This document shows, in pieces, positions 46,467 through 55,505 of a stretch of 64,000 nt of DNA. The DNA lies in contig NZ_WIJK01000001.1 of assembly GCF_009496285.1 (NCBI RefSeq), forward strand, positions 62,001 to 126,000, in the 5' to 3' direction. A program made the translations under genes and the position numbers. Numbering within the stretch: position 1 is the first letter of the stretch; every line of letters starts with the position of its first letter. The notes under the pieces are model-generated. The model was not told where the DNA came from. It was given only the letters and a program-made list of their open reading frames with translations, and ran no database searches. The stretch comes from Streptococcus mitis. GTDB lineage: Bacteria; Bacillota; Bacilli; Lactobacillales; Streptococcaceae.

Positions 46467-47180
46467 CTATTTAAAATAACGTTTTGTTTTTCTTAATTGT
46501 GCGATAGTTATATAAAAATGAATGACGACTAAAAGAACTAAGGCAACCACTTGTATTTCTCGTAAAACAACTGATAATACTATCAATAAAAAATAGAGTG
46601 ATGGCAGTAAAATCTGATTCAACCTAAACAGAGTTAAATAGGCACTTTCCATCTCTGCCTGCTTTTCTCCCTCATCATAACTGTTAAGATATGCTAAAAT
46701 ATCTTTTGGAGTGTAATAAACAGACAGTTTATAGTGTCGAACGATAAAAATAGTTCGCAACAAGTAATTGGCAACAATAATGTATAAGCATAATAGAATA
46801 AGAGCAGGAAGAATTAGCAAGGTATTCTTAAATATCGGAGAAATCAGTATGATCCCACTGATCATCATTGCTATCATCAAAACATTTGAAGAAACCGAAC
46901 CATAATCTAAGTAACGATAGGCTCTTACATAGGTCTGATCACTATCTTCTTCCTCTGCCACCCTTTGATAAAGAGTATAAACTGCACGACTTTTGCCAAG
47001 ATAATACATGGCTAAGATGAAGGAAATTCCTCCAATAACGAGAGCGAATCCATAAACAGTGTGTAAGACTTGTGACATTTGAATCTGTTCAGCTATACCT
47101 CTAAGAGTGTAAGCAAAGGCTCCTACAAAAGCACTTAACATACACACTACTACTCTCAACCATTTACGATTATTTTTCAT
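46467..47180 (-). CDS. DUF3169 family membrane protein, copy 1
   Basis: The ATG at 47180 has an AGAGG site 7 bases away, which is better than the ATG at 47207. The protein has 237 residues and about six membrane segments. The block YLNSYDEGEKQAEMESAYLTL-like region, a charged cytoplasmic stretch, is characteristic of DUF3169. It is a paralogue of the next gene (47236-47958), which has VNSYDEGERQANLEQSF at the same place. The function is unknown. DUF3169 genes are often found beside small XRE regulators, as here. Confidence 0.85.
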   Translation of the reverse strand: MKNNRKWLRVVVCMLSAFVGAFAYTLRGIAEQIQMSQVLHTVYGFALVIGGISFILAMYYLGKSRAVYTLYQRVAEEEDSDQTYVRAYRYLDYGSVSSNVLMIAMMISGIILISPIFKNTLLILPALILLCLYIIVANYLLRTIFIVRHYKLSVYYTPKDILAYLNSYDEGEKQAEMESAYLTLFRLNQILLPSLYFLLIVLSVVLREIQVVALVLLVVIHFYITIAQLRKTKRYFK

Positions 47181-47235
47181 TTTCTGACCTCTATCTAAAC
47201 TAGCCAATAACCTTAAGTAGTTTCAGTGATCTTTC

Positions 47236-47958
47236 CTATTTGAAATAGCGTTTCACCATAGGTATTTGCATCACATTGATATAAATATGGATAACAGCTA
47301 CGGCTAAAAGTGCTAATAACTGAATTTCTCCTGTAAGTACAGAAACGATATCAATCAAAATATACAAACCCGGTAAAACATATTGGTTTAATTGAAATAA
47401 AATCCGAAAGCTCTGCTCCAAATTTGCTTGTCGTTCTCCTTCATCGTAAGAATTGACATAATCTAACACATCCTTTGGAATAGAGAAGAATGACAAATCA
47501 AACTGACGAACAATCGAAATCGTCTTGAAAAGATATTTTTGAAGTACTGCAGCTAAAATAAGAGCTGGGACAGAAAGTCCTAGAACGATAGAACTTGTAT
47601 GGAGTATCATCACTTCATTCATAGAGATGAATAAGGCGAGTATAGTCATAACCGAGACAACGTTAAAGGCAATCGTACCGAACTCAAGATTTCGATACAT
47701 TTGCACATAATAAGTTTCATTCACATCGTCATCTATTTCCATTTGATATAAAGAGTGGAATTTCCTACTCTTTTTTAAAAAATAGATAGTTACAAAAATG
47801 CTAATGAAAGCTATCAATAAACAAGATGCTGAAATCCATGGAACTAGAGTATTCAAATTAAAACTTGTGCCCAATGCCCAAGCACGACCTGCAAGCATAC
47901 CTGTAAAATAGCCTAAAACACCAATCGCTAAGAAGTATAAGATTCGTTTCTTTTTCAT
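47236..47958 (-). CDS. DUF3169 family membrane protein, copy 2
   Basis: The second ATG of the frame (47958) is 6 bases from a GGGAGG site, while the first (47964) touches it, so 47958 is the likely start (240 residues). The protein has six membrane segments, the YDEGERQANLEQSFRILFQLN block, and a C-terminus with VIHIYINVMQ and KRYFK, matching copy 1 (VIHFYITIAQ, KRYFK). Tandem duplication is evident, with strong divergence. It starts 14 bp after the PspC-domain gene ends. Confidence 0.85.
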   Translation of the reverse strand: MKKKRILYFLAIGVLGYFTGMLAGRAWALGTSFNLNTLVPWISASCLLIAFISIFVTIYFLKKSRKFHSLYQMEIDDDVNETYYVQMYRNLEFGTIAFNVVSVMTILALFISMNEVMILHTSSIVLGLSVPALILAAVLQKYLFKTISIVRQFDLSFFSIPKDVLDYVNSYDEGERQANLEQSFRILFQLNQYVLPGLYILIDIVSVLTGEIQLLALLAVAVIHIYINVMQIPMVKRYFK

Positions 47959-47971
47959 TTTCATCCTCCCT

Positions 47972-48322
47972 CTAAACTAATCCAGCCAACCATTGACCAA
48001 AGGCTTTACCTGATTCAAAAATAGCTGTCAAACCTTCTGCTCCAAGCGACACCAAAAGCAAACAAACAACAAATAAGAGAATAGCTTGATTTCTTGCTTT
48101 TTTCGCTCTATCTCCCAAGGGCTCATTGCCAAGCCAACCTGCTAGATAAGCATAGGCTGTAACTGTTAAAATACCAATCTCCGTCGAAGAGAGAAACAAG
48201 AAGAGCGTCACCAAACGAACGATGTTGGTTTGGATGTTAAAATAATTTCCTAAACCTGCACAAACACCTGCAAGTGCTTTGTCTTCAGTATCGACTTGAA
48301 AACCTGCTAAAAATTCTTTCAT
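47972..48322 (-). CDS. PspC-domain membrane protein
   Basis: The ATG at 48322 has an AAAGGAG site, so the product has 116 residues; an upstream ATG at 48373 lies inside the preceding gene. The PspC domain (DKALAGVCAGLGNYFNIQ and VRLVTLFLFLSS) is followed by a second hydrophobic helix (about 76-95). Compared with the 64-residue PspC protein at 815-1009 it has a longer C-terminal half. It overlaps the preceding small membrane gene by 4 bp. It probably acts in an envelope-stress module with the XRE regulator upstream. Confidence 0.88.
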   Translation of the reverse strand: MKEFLAGFQVDTEDKALAGVCAGLGNYFNIQTNIVRLVTLFLFLSSTEIGILTVTAYAYLAGWLGNEPLGDRAKKARNQAILLFVVCLLLVSLGAEGLTAIFESGKAFGQWLAGLV

Positions 48323-48525
48323 AACTTTTCTCCTTTTACGAGCTCTTTGAATTTTATCTTTCTCTCTACCCATCTAAAGACTAATAGTAGCACTAAATTT
48401 ATCCAGAAGAGATACTTACTTTCAACGATTGTAAACCAACCAAATAGGCTTCCAATCATAGCCAAAAGATTCACGATAAACACAACGATACAGAGATAAT
48501 AAATCACTTTATACTTGTTCATCAC
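48319..48525 (-). CDS. Small hypothetical membrane protein (68 residues)
   Basis: The protein has 68 residues with two hydrophobic helices (about 8-31 and 37-52) and a basic C-terminal tail (VERKIKFKELVKGEKL). It overlaps the XRE regulator gene by 4 bp at its start and the PspC gene by 4 bp at its end. These stop-start overlaps show translational coupling. Small two-helix proteins directly after short XRE regulators are common partners in Firmicutes. The function is unknown. Confidence 0.82.
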   Translation of the reverse strand: MMNKYKVIYYLCIVVFIVNLLAMIGSLFGWFTIVESKYLFWINLVLLLVFRWVERKIKFKELVKGEKL

Positions 48526-48728
48526 TCATCCTCCTCTAAGCGAAAAACTGACTCGACTGGCTCATTGAAGATCTGAGCAATCTTCAGAGCAATGACGATG
48601 GAGGGCGTGTACTCATCCCGCTCTAGCAAACTGATGGTTTGCCTGGACACGCCAGCTAGTTTGGCCAGCTCGGTTTGATTCAGGCCATCGCGAGCCCGAA
48701 GCTCTTTTAGACGGTTTTTTAGTTGCAT
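48522..48728 (-). CDS. XRE-family transcriptional regulator (YozG/Cro-like)
   Basis: From the ATG at 48728 the protein has 68 residues and consists of little more than a helix-turn-helix (residues about 4-58: LKELRARDGLNQTELAKLAG, then VSRQTISLLERDEYTPSI). A GGAGAGTAGG site precedes it. It is the second gene of a string running from 49052 to at least 47236. A 10 bp-arm palindrome across the promoter of this string (49111-49136) is its most likely binding site, which suggests autoregulation. Confidence 0.92.
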   Translation of the reverse strand: MQLKNRLKELRARDGLNQTELAKLAGVSRQTISLLERDEYTPSIVIALKIAQIFNEPVESVFRLEEDE

Positions 48729-48737
48729 GTTACACAC

Positions 48738-49052
48738 CTACTCTCCATCAAATTCAACGGCTTGGATATCCTCAATACGTTGCAACTTGAATTTTTCTTT
48801 CCCATTTTTATCAACATGACGTAGTTTGACCCATTCCTCATCAACATCCACAACTTCCCATAAATTTGTTCCAAACACTTGTCCAACGATTGTTGGTTTT
48901 TTCCCAATTAATTCTTGCAATAATCTTGACATATCTATATTTCCTTTCTCTTTTCTTTCGATTACCTTTAACCTTTTCTCTAACCGCTTGATTTTTTTAG
49001 ATTGACTACTATAAATCAAGACGAGAAAAGGAAAAAAAATCCATACCCACAT
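48738..49052 (-). CDS. Hypothetical membrane-anchored protein (104 residues)
   Basis: The ATG at 49052 follows AGGAGGGGG; in-frame ATGs further up (to 49205) would place the promoter inside the gene. The 104 residues consist of an N-terminal membrane helix (WVWIFFPFLVLIYSS), a strongly charged coiled-coil-like stretch (KKIKRLEKRLKVIERKEKG), and a C-terminal beta-rich domain (VGQVFGTNLWEVVDVDEEWV and IEDIQAVEF) that looks SH3-like. The function is unknown. It leads the operon with the XRE regulator and PspC gene. The 9 bp gap to the regulator gene indicates cotranscription. Confidence 0.8.
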   Translation of the reverse strand: MWVWIFFPFLVLIYSSQSKKIKRLEKRLKVIERKEKGNIDMSRLLQELIGKKPTIVGQVFGTNLWEVVDVDEEWVKLRHVDKNGKEKFKLQRIEDIQAVEFDGE

Positions 49053-49091
49053 GTGGCCCCCTCCTAGTTCTTTATTTCTTAACTTGATTTC

Positions 49092-49120
49092 ATTGTAACA
49101 TATCTTTTTATTTTTGACAA
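49092..49120 (-). promoter_or_regulatory. Promoter of the XRE/PspC/DUF3169 string
   Basis: The minus strand has TTGTCA (49120-49115), a 17 bp spacer ending TGT, and TACAAT (49097-49092). It lies 40 bp before the first gene. Confidence 0.8.
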
Positions 49121-49136
49121 TTATCTTTGTCAAAAA
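49111..49136. promoter_or_regulatory. Palindromic operator across the -35
   Basis: TTTTTGACAA and TTGTCAAAAA are perfect 10 bp arms around 6 bases. The arm nearer the gene contains the -35 hexamer. It is the expected kind of site for a dimeric XRE repressor. Confidence 0.75.
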
Positions 49137-49162
49137 GTTTAAGATTTTTGTCATTTTGCAAA

Positions 49163-49191
49163 AGAAAAAGGTCAGGAATAAAATCCTGACC
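49163..49191 (-). terminator. Terminator of hisS
   Basis: GGTCAGG / CCTGACC stem around ATTTTATT, then TTTTTCTTTT on the minus strand, 14 bp after hisS. Confidence 0.88.
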
Positions 49192-49204
49192 AGTTTATCT
49201 ATCA

Positions 49205-50485
49205 TTAAAACCCTAGTTTTTCAAAGATTTCTGAGAAGTTTTGGCTGATTGTCTCAAGCGACACTTGCACTTCTTCTCGGGTTTGATTGTTCTTGACCGT
49301 TACTTGTCCGCTTTCGACTTCGCTCTCACCTAGAGTGATGAGGGTCTTAGCCGCAAAGACATCGGCTGACTTGAACTGAGCTTTGAGTTTACGATTGAGG
49401 TAATCACGCTCTGCTTTGAAACCTTGTTGGCGAAGGGCTTGTACCAATTCCAAAGCCTTGACATTTGCCCCTTGACCCAAGACTGCGATATAGACATCTA
49501 GGGCGTTTTCGATAGGGAGGGCCACACCTTGCTTTTCAAGGATGAGAAGCAGGCGCTCTACACCAAGTCCAAAACCAAATCCAGCAGTTTCAGGGCCACC
49601 AAAGTAAGCAACCAAACCATCGTAACGACCACCCGCACAGACTGTCAGGTCATTGCCCTCAATCTCAGTGATAAACTCGAAAATAGTGTGGTTGTAGTAG
49701 TCTAGACCACGCACCATATTGGTATCGATGATGTAGTCTACACCCAGATTCTCCAACATCTGACGCACAGCATCAAAATGAGCTTGGCTTTCTTCATCAA
49801 GGAAATCCAAAATAGAAGGCGCATTCTCTACTGCTACCTTATCTTCTTTTTCCTTAGAGTCCAAGACACGGAGAGGATTTTCCTCCAAGCGACGTTGGCT
49901 ATCCTTAGACAAGGTTTCCTTGAGCGGTGTTAAGTAGTCAATCAAGGCCTGACGGTAAGCCGCACGGCTCTCAGGATTTCCAAGAGTGTTGAGGTGCAAT
50001 TTAACACCTTGTATGCCAATTTCTTTCAAGAAGTGGGCTGCCATAGCGATAGTTTCCACATCGGTAGCTGGATTGCTAGAGCCAAAGCACTCCACACCAA
50101 TCTGGTGGAATTGGCGCAAACGACCTGCTTGTGGACGCTCATAGCGGAACATTGGCCCCATGTAGTAGAACTTACTTGGTTTTTGAACTTCTGGTGCGAA
50201 GAGTTTGTTTTCCACATAAGAACGAACGACTGGAGCAGTTCCTTCTGGACGGAGGGTAATATGACGGTCTCCCTTGTCGTAAAAGTCATACATTTCCTTG
50301 GTTACGATATCAGTTGTGTCTCCAACAGAACGACTGATGACTTCGTAGTGCTCAAAAATAGGAGTACGCACTTCTGCGTAGTTGTAGCGTTTGAAGATTT
50401 CACGCGCAAAGCCTTCAACGTACTGCCATTTGGCAGACTCAGCAGGTAAAATATCCTGCGTTCCTTTTGGTTTTTGTAATTTCAT
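49205..50485 (-). CDS. hisS: Histidyl-tRNA synthetase
   Basis: The protein has 426 residues of the class IIa type. Motif 1 is in [22 protein letters not shown], motif 2 in [20 protein letters not shown], the HisRS-specific block is [13 protein letters not shown], and motif 3 has [17 protein letters not shown]-terminal anticodon domain with [25 protein letters not shown] sequence follows. It charges tRNA-His. It has its own terminator. No T-box leader is visible in the 80 bp to the next gene. Confidence 0.97.
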   Translation of the reverse strand: MKLQKPKGTQDILPAESAKWQYVEGFAREIFKRYNYAEVRTPIFEHYEVISRSVGDTTDIVTKEMYDFYDKGDRHITLRPEGTAPVVRSYVENKLFAPEVQKPSKFYYMGPMFRYERPQAGRLRQFHQIGVECFGSSNPATDVETIAMAAHFLKEIGIQGVKLHLNTLGNPESRAAYRQALIDYLTPLKETLSKDSQRRLEENPLRVLDSKEKEDKVAVENAPSILDFLDEESQAHFDAVRQMLENLGVDYIIDTNMVRGLDYYNHTIFEFITEIEGNDLTVCAGGRYDGLVAYFGGPETAGFGFGLGVERLLLILEKQGVALPIENALDVYIAVLGQGANVKALELVQALRQQGFKAERDYLNRKLKAQFKSADVFAAKTLITLGESEVESGQVTVKNNQTREEVQVSLETISQNFSEIFEKLGF

Positions 50486-50565
50486 AGGGAATCCTCTTTA
50501 TAACTTAATAGTCCTATTTTACCATAAATGAGGGGATTGGGACAGTGTGAAAAGAAGACTAACAC

Positions 50566-51813
50566 CTAAATTTCATGTTTGAGATTAAGACTAGCTAGGA
50601 GAATCGCAAGCAAGGAAAGCCCAACAAACAGAGCCCATGTTAACTGTATATCCCATACTGCCACCAGTGAAAAACAGGCTGTCCCCACTGGTATAGATAG
50701 AGTAAACAACAAACCTAAAAAATTACTGGTACGAGAGAGAACCTCTGGAGCAAGATTTTTCATGAGCAGAGCACTAATCTTTGGAGAAATTTTCCCAGAA
50801 ACATACATGGTAAAAAAGACGAAAAGCATCCCGAGCAAGACTTGGTTTAACAAATTAGATAGACCAACTAGACTGGCTCCTAATGTAACCCACATCATCA
50901 ATCTAGGTAGAGATTGCTTCCCAAAATAATCATTGCCAGTAAGGCTACTGATGATAACTGCTAATAAGGTAATCAATTGTAAGATAAACAAGGCATCCTT
51001 GTAGGAAAAATTCAGTAAGGAATGATTTAAAAGGAAGATGTTATAGATACCACCTAAGGCACCACCCAAAGCATTGATAATCAAGATAGCAAAGAGCATA
51101 AAACCAAAGTTTTTCTGTCCACTTTTAAGAAAAACGAGGCGTAAGTTTCGGTAAATCGTTAAAAATTGATCTTTGATAGAAAGTTTCTCATTTTTCAGTG
51201 ATTTACTATCAACAAGTGGAGTTGATAAGCCTAATTCAGCCCTTCCTAAAAAGAGAACGAGAGCTGACACTAGGAAAAATATGGCATTGATTCCCGCTAC
51301 GAGCGAAAAGTTCTGTGTTGACACCCCTAATAGCCAAACTCCAAAAGCTTGGCCGCCAATCGCAGAGATGTAGGTAATAAACTGCGAAAAGGAATAGGCC
51401 TCCATCAGATCTGACTCTGCTACCTTTTCTTTAACGAGAGGCATTCGCAAGCCACCAGCAAAATCACTGGCTACATCACTAAGGACATTGATGAGGCAAA
51501 GGGTCGAAAAGGCAAAGAAACTAGCTTGCTGAACAACTAGGGCTGCTAGAAAAAATAAAACCGCCTGAAATAAACCGACATAGGTCATCCATTTGACCTT
51601 GTCCTTGGTATAATCTGCACGAATTCCTACAAAAACTGTAAAAAGAGTTGGAAGCATCATCACAACATTCGCCATAGCAACGGCAACAGAAGCCTCTGGC
51701 AAAGTCGAGGCATAGACCACGAATACTAAATTAAAAATGGAAGCACCAAAAGCATTGAAAAAGCGTGATAAGCTCAAAACTCTGTATGCTTGATTTCTTA
51801 GTAATAGTTTCAT
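50566..51813 (-). CDS. MFS transporter (macrolide-efflux/MefE-like group)
   Basis: The ATG at 51813 follows AAAGGA at a good distance, giving 415 residues; a further ATG at 51834 lacks a site. About twelve membrane segments are present. The start LLRNQAYRVLSLSRFFNAFG and the VFVGIRADYTKDKVKW loop between helices 2 and 3 are typical of the MFS branch that includes Mef-type and related drug exporters. Substrate is unknown. It lies downstream of the rgg-type gene at 52002 with its own extended -10 (TGC-TATACT) upstream, so it could be a target of that regulator. Confidence 0.85.
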   Translation of the reverse strand: MKLLLRNQAYRVLSLSRFFNAFGASIFNLVFVVYASTLPEASVAVAMANVVMMLPTLFTVFVGIRADYTKDKVKWMTYVGLFQAVLFFLAALVVQQASFFAFSTLCLINVLSDVASDFAGGLRMPLVKEKVAESDLMEAYSFSQFITYISAIGGQAFGVWLLGVSTQNFSLVAGINAIFFLVSALVLFLGRAELGLSTPLVDSKSLKNEKLSIKDQFLTIYRNLRLVFLKSGQKNFGFMLFAILIINALGGALGGIYNIFLLNHSLLNFSYKDALFILQLITLLAVIISSLTGNDYFGKQSLPRLMMWVTLGASLVGLSNLLNQVLLGMLFVFFTMYVSGKISPKISALLMKNLAPEVLSRTSNFLGLLFTLSIPVGTACFSLVAVWDIQLTWALFVGLSLLAILLASLNLKHEI

Positions 51814-52001
51814 ATAGATTCCTTTCTTTCTCACATTCTACTTTTATGGTAGTTCTAGTATAGCATCAAGAATCCCTCGAGAATACTTTTTTGAATATAT
51901 GCAACAAACTAAACGAATAACGAAAACGCTAGAATTTTCTACTACTAATAAGTATCTTCACAGTCCTATCGTTTCAAGTTATTTTATCTAGTTGCAGATA
52001 T

Positions 52002-52853
52002 TCAACACTCCATGGCACTTCTATAATAGTCAGCAGATCTGCTACAACCAATCATCTCAAAAATACGAATAGCATCCTCCATCTTTCTCTGCCCTTCCTC
52101 TACTCTTCCTTGCTTACTATCAAGCAAACCTTCTGCCCATAGGTAGACTATTCGAAAATAGGTTTCATTTTCTTCAAAGAAGTTCTTTTCAATTTGTTTT
52201 TTAAAATAGAGGGCATTGGTAAAATCATCAACTTCAATACAGGCCATAAAAGCATTGAGGAGCAAGGTATGCATCATATTTCGATTTTTCCCAACTCCTT
52301 GCAAGAAATCTGACTTCCGCAACATTTCTCGAGAGTACTTTGTAAAAAGCTGGACTGATAAAAGCGGAGAGCAGGAAGAAAAGAACAACAGTTCATAGTG
52401 TCCCCAAATTTCGACAGAAAATAGATAATCATGTAGGACTCTTTCTTCCTCAGCGGTCAATGTAACCATCTCATCAATGGCTTTCATATAGGATTTTATT
52501 AAAATAGCATTGAGAATGTGTTGCTGTCTATCTTTTGAAAAAGGAAGTTGTTGATACTCTCTCTGGTAGAGAGTGCGCAAGGATGTCAAATCTTGAGGGT
52601 CAATAGCCTCAACTATTCTGTTTCTAAATTCAGAATAGGCATCCTGATGAAAACCTCTCGCCAAAAATAACAATTCTTCCATACTCGCATGAATATTCTC
52701 CAAAGCTGCGATTAACTTTGGAGCAGATATTTCACTCTGACCATTTTCAAAACGCGACAATAAGGATGCTGAAAAGCGTCCACCTGTTGCTTTTCTCAAG
52801 GAAATTTTTCTTGATTCTCGTAACTCTTTAAAAACTTTTCCTAAATTCTTCAT
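52002..52853 (-). CDS. Rgg-family transcriptional regulator
   Basis: The protein has 283 residues, the normal Rgg size. An N-terminal XRE helix-turn-helix (LGKVFKELRESRKISLRKAT, then FSASLLSRFENGQSEIS) is followed by the all-helical Rgg C-terminal domain of TPR-like repeats. Many Rgg proteins bind short hydrophobic peptides (SHP). I found no SHP-like gene in the spaces on either side (51835-52001 and 52854-52984), so this may be a stand-alone Rgg or may use a distant peptide. It is divergent from the MptD-type gene and upstream of the MFS gene. Confidence 0.93.
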   Translation of the reverse strand: MKNLGKVFKELRESRKISLRKATGGRFSASLLSRFENGQSEISAPKLIAALENIHASMEELLFLARGFHQDAYSEFRNRIVEAIDPQDLTSLRTLYQREYQQLPFSKDRQQHILNAILIKSYMKAIDEMVTLTAEEERVLHDYLFSVEIWGHYELLFFSSCSPLLSVQLFTKYSREMLRKSDFLQGVGKNRNMMHTLLLNAFMACIEVDDFTNALYFKKQIEKNFFEENETYFRIVYLWAEGLLDSKQGRVEEGQRKMEDAIRIFEMIGCSRSADYYRSAMEC

Positions 52854-52925
52854 CCTCTTACCACTCGTCTTTTATTTTTTCCTATTTTACCACATTTCCT
52901 AATAAATACTAGTTCCAAACCAGCA

Positions 52926-52954
52926 TTTACAATCTGCCACAGGCATGATACAAT
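52926..52954 (+). promoter_or_regulatory. Promoter of the MptD-type gene
   Basis: TTTACA (52926-52931), 17 bp spacer, TACAAT (52949-52954), then GAAGGAGAA before the ATG at 52985. Confidence 0.75.
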
Positions 52955-52984
52955 GAATAACATCAGATATACGAAGGAGAATTT

Positions 52985-53554
52985 ATGAAAAAGAATATCT
53001 TGACGACCCTTGTAGCTGCCCTTGTCTACTTTCTCTGCATCGGAGTGGGGGTTCTACTAGGGAACCTTGTCGACCACACTGGAAATATGTTTTACGCCCC
53101 TGCCTTTTCTGCCCTTGTGGGTGGTAGCGTCTATATGATCCTTTTAGCAAAAGTGCCTCGTTTTGGAGCGATTACTACGATTGGACTTGTAATTGCTCTC
53201 TTTTTCCTCGGAAGCAAGCATGGTGCTGGTGCCTTTCTTCCAGGAATCATATGCGGTCTTGCAGCAGATGGCATTGCTCATCTTGGCCACTACAAAGATA
53301 AGGTCAAGAACCTTCTTTCCTTCCTAGTTTTTGCTTTTGGTACTACTGGTCCCATCCTACTTATGTGGCTAACTCCTCAAGCCTATATCGCAACCCTCGT
53401 AGCTCGCGGAAAATCTCAGGACTATATTGACCGCATCATGGTCGCGCCTAACCCTGGTACTATCCTTCTCTTTGTAGCAAGCATCCTCATTGGTGCTTTA
53501 CTCGGTTCCCTTATTGGACAAGCGCTGAGTAAGAAATTCGCAGATAAAATGTGA
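52985..53554 (+). CDS. MptD-family ECF transporter S component
   Basis: The protein has 189 residues and about six membrane segments. It matches the Trep_Strep/MptD type of putative ECF substrate-binding (S) components, with FYAPAFSALVGGSVYMILLAK and FLPGIICGLAADGIAHLGHYKD blocks. S components bind a vitamin or small molecule and use a shared energising module (EcfA, EcfA', EcfT), which is not in the window. The ligand is unknown. It is a single gene with its own promoter and terminator, lying beside the methionine uptake operon in opposite orientation. Confidence 0.85.
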   Translation: MKKNILTTLVAALVYFLCIGVGVLLGNLVDHTGNMFYAPAFSALVGGSVYMILLAKVPRFGAITTIGLVIALFFLGSKHGAGAFLPGIICGLAADGIAHLGHYKDKVKNLLSFLVFAFGTTGPILLMWLTPQAYIATLVARGKSQDYIDRIMVAPNPGTILLFVASILIGALLGSLIGQALSKKFADKM

Positions 53555-53620
53555 TAGAAAAAGAACCACACGGCTCTCAGTAGGTAGACAAACCCTTTCG
53601 GTAATTTTACTACATCTTGA

Positions 53621-53665
53621 AAACTCTTAGAAATGCTGATACATGCTATTTTTAAGAGTTTTTTT
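53621..53665 (+). terminator. Terminator of the MptD-type gene
   Basis: AAACTCTTA / TAAGAGTTT stem around a 23 base loop, with a T-run of seven. Confidence 0.75.
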
Positions 53666-53681
53666 ATTTTCTCTAATAAAA

Positions 53682-53727
53682 GAAAAAGATTGAAGAAAAT
53701 TGTCCAAAATTGACTTTTTCTTCAATC
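53682..53727 (-). terminator. Terminator of the methionine operon
   Basis: On the minus strand GATTGAAGAAA / TTTCTTCAATC pair around 17 bases, then TTTTTCTTTT. It lies 23 bp beyond metI. Confidence 0.82.
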
Positions 53728-53749
53728 TGAGAGCCACTTAACTCTTTTT

Positions 53750-54442
53750 TTATTTATGACTTAATTTCTTGGTCAAGAAGTCTCCCAAGAATTGAATTGT
53801 AAAGATAATCAGGATAATGATGAGAGTCGCAAGGACTGTCACATCATGATTGAAACGGTTAAATCCATAAGCGATAGCCACGTTACCGATACCACCAGCT
53901 CCAACTGCTCCCGCCATAGCTGTTTCCCCAACAAGGGAAATCAAGGTCACAGTCGTCACACGAATCAAATCTGGAAGACCTTCTGATAGGTAAACACCCA
54001 CGATGTCCCAGAAAGTCGCTCCGCTCGCTTGAGCCGCCTCGATGACACCGCCATCTAGCTCTGCCAATACCACCTGTACCTGACGAGCAAAGAAGGCAAA
54101 GACTGCAAAAGATAGGGGTACAATAGCCGCATTTGGTCCGATACTTGTCCCTACGATTAGATGAGAGAAGGGTGACAAGACAGCCAAGAGAATGATAAAT
54201 GGCACCGCACGGAAGATAGAGGTAATCTTGTCTAAAATCCAGAAAACAACTTTATTTTCCAAGACACCACCTGGAGCTGTCAAGACAAGGAAAAGCCCTG
54301 CAACCAGCCCTAGGAAACCTCCGATGATGAAGGAAAGAACCGTCATATAAAGAGTCAAGTAAATTGCTGTTCCCCAGCCAGCCTGACCAGACCAACCCAT
54401 CTTATAGACGTTTGGTAAGTATGCTTTAATCAATTCTGCCAT
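53750..54442 (-). CDS. metI: Methionine ABC transporter permease
   Basis: The protein has 230 residues with five to six membrane segments. The permease loop that contacts the ATPase reads LDGGVIEAAQASGATFWDIV, and the family marker IIGGFLGLVAGLFLV and the GETAMAGAVGAGGIGNVAI block near the end are typical of MetI. It works with MetN and MetQ. It starts 1 base after metN ends, so it is translated with it. In pneumococcal literature this subunit is called MetP. Confidence 0.95.
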   Translation of the reverse strand: MAELIKAYLPNVYKMGWSGQAGWGTAIYLTLYMTVLSFIIGGFLGLVAGLFLVLTAPGGVLENKVVFWILDKITSIFRAVPFIILLAVLSPFSHLIVGTSIGPNAAIVPLSFAVFAFFARQVQVVLAELDGGVIEAAQASGATFWDIVGVYLSEGLPDLIRVTTVTLISLVGETAMAGAVGAGGIGNVAIAYGFNRFNHDVTVLATLIIILIIFTIQFLGDFLTKKLSHK

Positions 54443-54443
54443 C

Positions 54444-55505
54444 TTACTGTCCTCCCTTCAATACTTTTAGTTGCACACCTGCCTGACGAATGGCATCTTG
54501 TGCGCCTGCAAGAGCTTCTTTTTCCCCTGACAAGACAACCACAAGTTCACCCACAGGAGTACCATCCAAAATTTCAATGTTCCCATAGAGAATATTGGCT
54601 GTTACTTGGTAATGCTTGTACAATTCATTCAGAAGCGGTTCATCTGTAGAAGCGCCTGCATACTTGAGTTGTACCAAAATGCTATTTTCAGATAAGTGCT
54701 CTACGATTTCTTGTTTCTCAATCTTGACCATAGCTTCATCGATACCTGTCGCAGTTGAGATAAAGTCCTGAGTCAATGGTTGCTTAGGATCTGAGAAGAT
54801 TTCAAGAACGCTACCTTCTTCAATCAAGCGACCGTCTTGCATAACTGCTACACGATTGGCAATGTCTTTGACAATCTGCATCTCGTGTGTAATCAGGACA
54901 ATGGTCAAACCTAGTTTACGGTTCAATTCTTGCAAGAGTGACAAGATTTGTTTCGTTGTCTTTGGATCAAGAGCTGAAGTTGACTCGTCTGAAATCAAGA
55001 TTTTTGGATCATTGGCCAAGGCACGCGCAATAGCCACACGTTGTTTTTGACCTCCAGATAGTTGTGAAGGATGGTTTTCGGCACGGTCAGCCAAGCCCAC
55101 CAAGTCGAGCAATTTAGCTACTTTGGCCTTCTTTTCTTCCTTGCTGAGTCCAGAGTGTTTGAGGGCAAAGGCCACATTCTCCTCTGCCGTCTTTTGACTC
55201 ATCAGGTTAAAGTGCTGGAAAATCATTCCGATATCTTGACGTTTACGACGCAACTGCTCGGCCGTCAAGGTCACCTTGCCATCAAAAATCACATCGTCAT
55301 CGATGGTAATTTTGCCTGCAGATGGCTTTTGCAAGAGGTTAATCACCCGTACAAGGGTTGATTTCCCTGCTCCAGAATATCCAACGATTCCGTAGATATC
55401 CCCTTCTTGGATGTGAATAGTCACATCCTTGACCGCTGTTATAGTTCTTTTCTTTTGGTGAAAAGTCACATCGATCTGATCTAACTTGATAATATCTCTA
55501 CTCAT
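54444..55505 (-). CDS. metN: Methionine ABC transporter ATPase
   Basis: The protein has 353 residues. Walker A is GYSGAGKST (residues 42-50), the signature [15 protein letters not shown] is near 142-156, and Walker [14 protein letters not shown] follows. The C-terminal 100 residues form the NIL regulatory domain, which binds methionine and slows transport when the pool is full. Its first 8 bases overlap the end of the M20 peptidase gene, and metI starts 1 base after it. Confidence 0.96.
   Translation of the reverse strand: MSRDIIKLDQIDVTFHQKKRTITAVKDVTIHIQEGDIYGIVGYSGAGKSTLVRVINLLQKPSAGKITIDDDVIFDGKVTLTAEQLRRKRQDIGMIFQHFNLMSQKTAEENVAFALKHSGLSKEEKKAKVAKLLDLVGLADRAENHPSQLSGGQKQRVAIARALANDPKILISDESTSALDPKTTKQILSLLQELNRKLGLTIVLITHEMQIVKDIANRVAVMQDGRLIEEGSVLEIFSDPKQPLTQDFISTATGIDEAMVKIEKQEIVEHLSENSILVQLKYAGASTDEPLLNELYKHYQVTANILYGNIEILDGTPVGELVVVLSGEKEALAGAQDAIRQAGVQLKVLKGGQ

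Noticed and set aside
52050..52063. Perfect TACGAATA on the plus strand
   Set aside because: It lies inside the rgg coding region on the opposite strand with no gene starting after it, so it is a chance match.
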